From positions 1 through 10,183 of the forward strand of contig JAQCNN010000077.1 in assembly GCA_028275005.1 (NCBI GenBank): 10,183 nt of DNA, written 5' to 3'. The notes under the pieces are model-generated. The model saw nothing but the letters and a program-made list of their open reading frames with translations, was not told the DNA's origin and ran no database searches. Shown piece after piece: positions 5,946 to 10,183 of the stretch (positions are counted from its first letter, which is position 1; every line of letters starts with the position of its first letter). The DNA comes from Salinirussus sp. (lineage in GTDB: Archaea; Halobacteriota; Halobacteria; Halobacteriales; Haloarculaceae). The position numbers and the translations under genes are program-made.

Positions 5946-7306
5946 TCGTCGTCGGCGCCGGACAGGTCGGCTCGTCAATCGCCGCGAGCCTCGCCGAGGA
6001 GCACGAGGTCGTCGTGGTCGACATCGACGAGGAGCGCGTCGAGGCGCTGACCTACGACCTCGATGTCCTCGCCATCGAGGGGGATGGGGCCTCGCTGTCG
6101 ACGCTGCGGGAGGCGGGGATCGACGGGGCCGACATGGTGATCGCGAGCACCGACGCCGACGAGACCAACATCGTCACCTGCGGTACGGTGAAGACGGTCG
6201 GCGACCCGTTCACGATCGCCCGCGTCAAGAACACCAACTATCTGGAGACCTGGGAACAGGCCGAGGGGGCCCTGGGTGTGGACTTTATGGTCGGGACGAA
6301 CCTGCTGACCGCCCGGACGGCGGCCCAGGTGATCGGCCTCCCTTTCGCCCGCGACGTCGACAGTTTCGCCGACGGGCGCGTCCAGATGGCGGAGTTCGAG
6401 ATCCCCGAGGGGAGCCCCCTGTGTGGGCAGACCGTCCAGCAGGCCGACCGGTTCGAGTCGCTGACCTTCGCAGCGGTCATCCGCGAGCCCGAGGGCGACG
6501 ACGACGAAAGCCAGGAAGACGGGAAAGGCGAGGTCGTCATCCCCACGGGTGCGACTGTGCTCGATGCCGGCGACGAGGTCGTCGTCATCGGCGCGAACGG
6601 GAGCGTCCAGGCGATGGCCGCGGAGATCGGCCCCCACGCCAGCGAGGCCTCGGACGTGCTCGTCGTCGGCGGCAGTGACATCGGCTACCAGGTCGCCCAC
6701 CTGCTGGAGCGGCGCGGCCTCAACCCGCGTCTCATCGAGCGAGACCCCGGCCGTGCCCGCGAACTCGCCGAGCAACTTCCGGACACCACGGTCCTCGAGA
6801 GCGACGCCACCGACCGGGGGTTCCTCGAACGCGAGCACATCAGCGAGGTCGACGTGGTGGTCGCAGCGCTCGACAGCGACGAGAAGAACCTGCTCGCCTC
6901 CCTGCTGACCAAGCGGCTGGGGGCTGACCGCACGGTCGCTATCGTCAACGAGGGCGCGTACGTCACGCTGTTCGAGGAGGTCGGTGTCGACGTAGGGATC
7001 AACCCCCGGGAGGTGACGGCCGAGGAGATCACCCGGTTCACCAGGGAGCGCTACGCCGAGAACGTCTCGCTGATCGGGTCCGACCGCGCGGAGATAGTCG
7101 AGTTCACCGTCGAGACGGAGAGCGTCCTGGCGGGACAGACGATCGCCGAGGCCGCCGCCGACCTGCCCGACGGCGTGGTGGTCGGCGCTATCGTCCGGAA
7201 CGGCAACTTCGTCATCCCCCGGGGGGAAACGACCGTCGAAGTCGGGGACTCTGCCGTCGTCTTTGTCGACGCCGAGGTCCTCGAGGAGGCAACGGCGGCT
7301 CTCTGA
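5936..7306 (+). CDS. trkA: Trk potassium uptake regulator TrkA (two RCK domains)
   Basis: The cytoplasmic nucleotide-binding subunit that gates TrkH-type potassium transporters; potassium uptake is central to the salt-in strategy of halophiles. It has 456 residues arranged as two RCK repeats. The first Rossmann fold has GAGQVG (7-12) with the acidic Asp29, followed by a TrkA-C domain (about 145-230). The second has GGSDIG (245-250), followed by a second TrkA-C domain (about 380-453). An acidic insertion (about 185-199) interrupts the first TrkA-C domain. The frame is open back to 5543, but only the part from GTG 5936 (MQVIVVGAG) matches the family. GGTGA at 5924-5928 is a plausible ribosome binding site seven bases before it. 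GTG 5942 is an alternative. trkH follows after two bases. Confidence 0.93.
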   Translation: MQVIVVGAGQVGSSIAASLAEEHEVVVVDIDEERVEALTYDLDVLAIEGDGASLSTLREAGIDGADMVIASTDADETNIVTCGTVKTVGDPFTIARVKNTNYLETWEQAEGALGVDFMVGTNLLTARTAAQVIGLPFARDVDSFADGRVQMAEFEIPEGSPLCGQTVQQADRFESLTFAAVIREPEGDDDESQEDGKGEVVIPTGATVLDAGDEVVVIGANGSVQAMAAEIGPHASEASDVLVVGGSDIGYQVAHLLERRGLNPRLIERDPGRARELAEQLPDTTVLESDATDRGFLEREHISEVDVVVAALDSDEKNLLASLLTKRLGADRTVAIVNEGAYVTLFEEVGVDVGINPREVTAEEITRFTRERYAENVSLIGSDRAEIVEFTVETESVLAGQTIAEAAADLPDGVVVGAIVRNGNFVIPRGETTVEVGDSAVVFVDAEVLEEATAAL

Positions 7307-7308
7307 CC

Positions 7309-8859
7309 ATGGCCTCAGCTCGCGTCGACTGGCGGGCCAGCCTCAGCCTCGTCGGCAGTGTTCTCAAGTACCTCTCGGTCCCCCTCCTGTTCCCGCTGGG
7401 GGTGGCGGTCTACTTCAGCGAGGATATCCTGGCCTTCGCCGCCGTCGTTGCCGTCACGCTGACGCTCGGGTTCGGGCTCGAGCGGCTCGACCCTGACCCC
7501 GATATCGGCATCCGCGAGGGCTTTCTGATGGTTGCGGTGACCTGGCTCGCGGTCGCGCTGGTCGGGACACTCCCCTACGTCATCGCGGGTGCGGGGACCG
7601 CTTCGACGCTCGCACACCCGGTCAACGCCCTCTTCGAGAGCATGAGCGGGTTCACAACTACGGGCGCAACGGTGATGGGCTCGATCGGGCTTGAGCAACA
7701 CTCCCACGCGCTCCTCCTGTGGCGCCAGCTGACCCAGTGGCTCGGCGGGATGGGGATCGTCGTCCTCGCGGTCGCGATCCTCCCGGAACTCTCCGTCGGG
7801 GGCGCCCAGCTGATGGACGCCGAGGCGCCCGGACCTGGTATCGAGAAGCTCACCCCGCGGATCGCCCAGACCGCTCGGGTGCTCTGGCTGGTCTATCTCG
7901 GCTTCACCGTCGTGGAGTTTCTGCTGCTTTATACCGCCCACCTCGCCGGTCTGGCGCCGAACATGGGGCTGTACAACGCGGTGCTCCACCCGCTGACGAC
8001 GCTACCGACCGGCGGGTTCTCCCCGGAGGCCCGCTCTATCGAGGCGTTCTCGGCCACCGTCCAGTGGCTCATCATCCCGTTCATGGTCGTCGCGGGGACG
8101 AACTTCGCGCTGTTTTGGGGGGCGCTCACCGACGGCCCCTCGCGGCTGCTCGAGGACGCCGAGTTCCGGTACTACACCGGCCTGCTCGGCGTCGGGACGG
8201 CACTCGTGGCCGGGCTGCTCTACGGCGGCGTTGGGGTCGGCCTGGCCGAACTCCCGGTGGCGGTCGCACCGATCCCTGGCGAACTGGAGGACGCCCTGCG
8301 TCACGGCGCCTTCCAGGCGGTGTCGATCGTAACCACGACCGGGTACGCGAGTATGGACTTCAACACCTGGAGCGGGGCCAGCCAGTCGGTGCTGCTCGTC
8401 GCGCTCTTTCTGGGTGGGTCCGCGGGGTCGACCGGCGGCGCGATCAAGATGGTCCGGACGCTAGTCATCGTGAAAGCCGTCAAACGGGAGCTGTTCACGA
8501 CCGTCCACCCCGAGGCGGTGTCGCCGGTCCGACTGGGCGGGCGCGCGCTCGACGAGACTGCCGTCCGGGGTATCTTCTCGTTCACCCTGCTCTACGTGGT
8601 CATCTTCGTCGTCGGTGTCGCGGTGCTGGCAGTCGACGCCTCCCGGGCCGCCGAGACGATCCCGCTGTTCGATATCGTCTCGGCCACCGCGGCGACGCTT
8701 GGCAACGTCGGGCCGGGCTTTGGCGTCGTGGGGCCGATGAACAGCTACATCCCCTTCACCGACCTCTCGAAGCTGGTGATGGTCTTTCTGATGTGGGTCG
8801 GCCGGCTGGAGATCCTGCCGGTGTTCGTCCTGTTGACGCGGGCGTACTGGCGGAGCTGA
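7309..8859 (+). CDS. trkH: Trk potassium transporter membrane subunit TrkH
   Basis: The ion-conducting membrane subunit of the Trk/Ktr/HKT superfamily (516 residues). Four pore-loop repeats can be seen with their filter segments: SGFTTTGAT (113-121), TLPTGGF (231-237), TTTGYA (342-347) and TLGNVGPG (463-470), each with the conserved filter glycine. The glycine-rich intramembrane loop GGSAGSTGGAIK (369-380) is the gate controlled by TrkA in studied TrkH proteins. WVGRLEILP (496-504) is the usual C-terminal signature. Hydrophobic segments before, between and after these loops fit the expected M1-P-M2 units. The ATG follows the trkA stop by two bases, so the two subunits are co-transcribed. I see nothing broken or unusual; transport of K+ rather than Na+ is inferred from the four filter glycines. 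Confidence 0.96.
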   Translation: MASARVDWRASLSLVGSVLKYLSVPLLFPLGVAVYFSEDILAFAAVVAVTLTLGFGLERLDPDPDIGIREGFLMVAVTWLAVALVGTLPYVIAGAGTASTLAHPVNALFESMSGFTTTGATVMGSIGLEQHSHALLLWRQLTQWLGGMGIVVLAVAILPELSVGGAQLMDAEAPGPGIEKLTPRIAQTARVLWLVYLGFTVVEFLLLYTAHLAGLAPNMGLYNAVLHPLTTLPTGGFSPEARSIEAFSATVQWLIIPFMVVAGTNFALFWGALTDGPSRLLEDAEFRYYTGLLGVGTALVAGLLYGGVGVGLAELPVAVAPIPGELEDALRHGAFQAVSIVTTTGYASMDFNTWSGASQSVLLVALFLGGSAGSTGGAIKMVRTLVIVKAVKRELFTTVHPEAVSPVRLGGRALDETAVRGIFSFTLLYVVIFVVGVAVLAVDASRAAETIPLFDIVSATAATLGNVGPGFGVVGPMNSYIPFTDLSKLVMVFLMWVGRLEILPVFVLLTRAYWRS

Positions 8860-8900
8860 GACTCGCCGACCCGCCCGCCGAACGACCACACAACGACAGC

Positions 8901-8907
8901 TTTTCAA
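8901..8907 (+). promoter_or_regulatory. Box A of the hemH operon
   Basis: TTTTCAA is centred 26 bases before the hemH ATG, in the 70-base gap after trkH. It is an AT-rich island in GC-rich DNA and predicts a leaderless heme operon transcript independent of trkH. Confidence 0.6.
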
Positions 8908-8929
8908 TGCTTTCGCCCAACAACAGTGT

Positions 8930-10030
8930 ATGACTACAGGCGTTGTCGTGCTGAACTTCGGTGAGCCGTCCGAACCCGACCGAGCGGCTGTCGTCGACTA
9001 CCTCGAGCGCATCTTTCTTGCCAACGCGGATCTTGAGGAGTACGACTCCGAGGAGGCCGCACGCGAGCGGTCCCGAAAGCTGGCCAAGCGCCGCGCGCCC
9101 GGCCTGATCGAGGAGTACGAGGAGATCGGCGGGTCACCGCTGAACGAGCAGGCCCGCGGCCAGACGGAGGCACTCGAGGCCGAACTCCGCGACCGCGGGT
9201 TCGACGTGAACACGTACATGGGGATGCAGTACACCGAGCCGCTGATCCCGGACGCCGCCGCGGCCGCCCACGAGGACGACGTCGACCGGGTCATCGGCCT
9301 GCCGGTCTACCCGCTGTGTGGCCCCTCGACGAACGTCATCTCGCTGGACGAACTCGAGGAGTCCCTCGACGACCGCGACTGGGAGGTCCCCTTCCAGGCG
9401 ATCACCGGCTGGCACAAGCAGCCACAGTACAACCACATCCGCGCCGAGAACATCGCCGACCACGTCGATGAGTGGGGTGTCGACCTGACCGACGACGACA
9501 CTGCACTCGTCTTCTCGGCACACGGCACGCCGAAACACTACCTGGAGGAGGGGAGCCGCTACGACATCTACGTCGACGAGTACACCTCGGTCGTGGCCTC
9601 ACTGCTCGGGGTCGAGGAGTACCACGTCGGCTTCCAGAACCACGAGAACCGTGACATCCCCTGGACCGAACCCGAGGTGGAGGACCTGGTGACCGAGATA
9701 GACGCCGAGCGCGCCGTCGTCGAGCCGGTCAGCTTCCTCCACGAACAGAGTGAGACCCTCTCCGAGCTGGACATCGAACTCCGCGAGGAGGCCGAGGCGG
9801 CGGGTCTGGAGCTTCACCGTGTCCCGATCCCTCACGACGACGAGCGGCTGCCGGAGGTCTTTGCGGACCTGCTGGAGCCGTTCCTGGCCGACTTTGCGCC
9901 GGAGTACTACCAGTACCGCCAGTGCAAGTGCCGGGACGTGCCGGGGACGATGTGTCTGAACGCCCCACAGGAGACGCCCCACGCCGAGGCCATCGAGGCC
10001 GACGCCGCCGACGCCGAGGCCGACGACTGA
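8930..10030 (+). CDS. hemH: Ferrochelatase HemH with four-cysteine pattern
   Basis: Inserts Fe2+ into protoporphyrin IX or coproporphyrin III in the last steps of heme synthesis. The 366 residues span both lobes of the fold. Visible features are the N-terminal VVVLNFGEP (5-13), VVDYLERIF (21-29), the catalytic His198 in VFSAHGTPKHY, and Glu275 in HEQSETLSELD, which aligns with Bacillus subtilis Glu264. The protein has exactly four cysteines: Cys130 in VYPLCGPST and Cys332, Cys334 and Cys342 in a C-terminal C-x-C-x7-C cluster. This recalls the one-internal-plus-three-terminal ligands of [2Fe-2S] ferrochelatases, although spacing differs from the human enzyme. An acidic Ala/Asp/Glu tail ends the protein. 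The next heme gene follows after one base. Whether the substrate is protoporphyrin or coproporphyrin is not decided by sequence. Confidence 0.94.
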   Translation: MTTGVVVLNFGEPSEPDRAAVVDYLERIFLANADLEEYDSEEAARERSRKLAKRRAPGLIEEYEEIGGSPLNEQARGQTEALEAELRDRGFDVNTYMGMQYTEPLIPDAAAAAHEDDVDRVIGLPVYPLCGPSTNVISLDELEESLDDRDWEVPFQAITGWHKQPQYNHIRAENIADHVDEWGVDLTDDDTALVFSAHGTPKHYLEEGSRYDIYVDEYTSVVASLLGVEEYHVGFQNHENRDIPWTEPEVEDLVTEIDAERAVVEPVSFLHEQSETLSELDIELREEAEAAGLELHRVPIPHDDERLPEVFADLLEPFLADFAPEYYQYRQCKCRDVPGTMCLNAPQETPHAEAIEADAADAEADD

Positions 10031-10031
10031 C

Positions 10032-10183
10032 ATGCGTGTCGTCACCGTCGGGGCAGGCGTTACAGGGCTCGCGCTGACTCACTTCCTCGCCGAGCGTGGG
10101 GTCGACGCCGTTGCGCTCGAAGCACGGGAGGAGGCCGGCGGGGTAATCCAGTCACGCCCGGTCGACGGCACCGTGGCGGAGGT
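10032..10183 (+). CDS. hemG: HemY-type protoporphyrinogen/coproporphyrinogen oxidase, N-terminal part (runs off window)
   Basis: Only the first 50 codons are present; the gene continues past the window edge. The start MRVVTVGAGVTGLALTHFL contains the FAD-binding GxGxxG (Gly7, Gly9, Gly12). Glu30 at the end of the second strand would bind the FAD ribose. EEAGGVIQS (33-41) is the glycine-rich segment typical of the HemY/amine-oxidase group. Located one base after ferrochelatase, it most likely oxidises protoporphyrinogen IX or coproporphyrinogen III just before iron insertion. The symbol hemG is commonly used for archaeal members, although the protein is of the FAD-dependent HemY type, not the flavodoxin-like HemG of enterobacteria. 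Another FAD amine oxidase cannot be excluded from this fragment alone. Confidence 0.8.
   Translation, partial: MRVVTVGAGVTGLALTHFLAERGVDAVALEAREEAGGVIQSRPVDGTVAE

Noticed and set aside
5665..6024. 120-residue N-terminal extension of the HerA-like ATPase
   Set aside because: It would run through the divergent promoter and into trkA coding sequence on the other strand, has no domain character, and skips the well-placed box A before ATG 5664.
7719..8933. 404-codon plus-strand open frame inside trkH
   Set aside because: It is an Arg/Pro/Gly-rich shadow of trkH in another frame, a common artefact of GC-rich DNA; trkH in its own frame has all four pore motifs.
1..10183. CRISPR array, transposon or defence system
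   Set aside because: No regularly spaced repeats, transposase motifs or terminal inverted repeats were seen; apart from the tRNA echoes the window looks like core chromosome.

Overview
The window comes from a halophilic archaeon (class Halobacteria). The DNA is very GC-rich and the predicted proteins are acidic and poor in lysine and cysteine. Most transcription units have an archaeal TATA-like box A about 26-28 bases upstream of the first codon, as expected for leaderless mRNAs. The gene content also fits: an archaeal MBF1 homologue, an AK6/Fap7-type kinase, a short archaeal triosephosphate isomerase and a TrkA/TrkH potassium system. The genus cannot be fixed from this stretch.

Layout from left to right. 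At 1-177 there is a minus-strand tRNA-Arg(CCT), followed on its 3' side by partial copies of its own T-arm/acceptor end and by hairpin-forming repeats, a pattern reminiscent of integration scars. At 266-2459 there is a plus-strand operon with overlapping stop/start codons: histidinol-phosphate aminotransferase (hisC), an AK6/Fap7-like kinase and a CDP-alcohol phosphatidyltransferase. Two separately promoted genes follow: the MBF1-type transcription regulator (2542-3072) and tpiA (3131-3775). A minus-strand gene (3829-5664) converges on tpiA and encodes a HerA/DUF87-like ATPase with a coiled coil, a long acidic linker and a possible C-terminal winged helix. A 271-base divergent intergenic region with operator-like palindromes separates it from the potassium-uptake operon trkA-trkH (5936-8859). 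The right end carries a heme operon: ferrochelatase hemH (8930-10030) and the first 50 codons of a HemY-type protoporphyrinogen/coproporphyrinogen oxidase that runs off the window.

Most genes are housekeeping: amino-acid, lipid and central carbon metabolism, salt-in osmoadaptation and heme synthesis. No complete mobile element, CRISPR array or obvious defence island is present. The items most worth a second look are the four-cysteine pattern in the ferrochelatase (possible Fe-S cluster), the tRNA 3'-end echoes, the eight-codon leader ORF overlapping the trkA start, and the HerA-like ATPase that lacks the usual N-terminal barrel and a NurA partner. Three start sites were moved inward from the longest open frames (hisC, the HerA-like gene, trkA) because the family N-terminus and promoter spacing favour the shorter forms. 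A smaller shift was made for the MBF1 gene.
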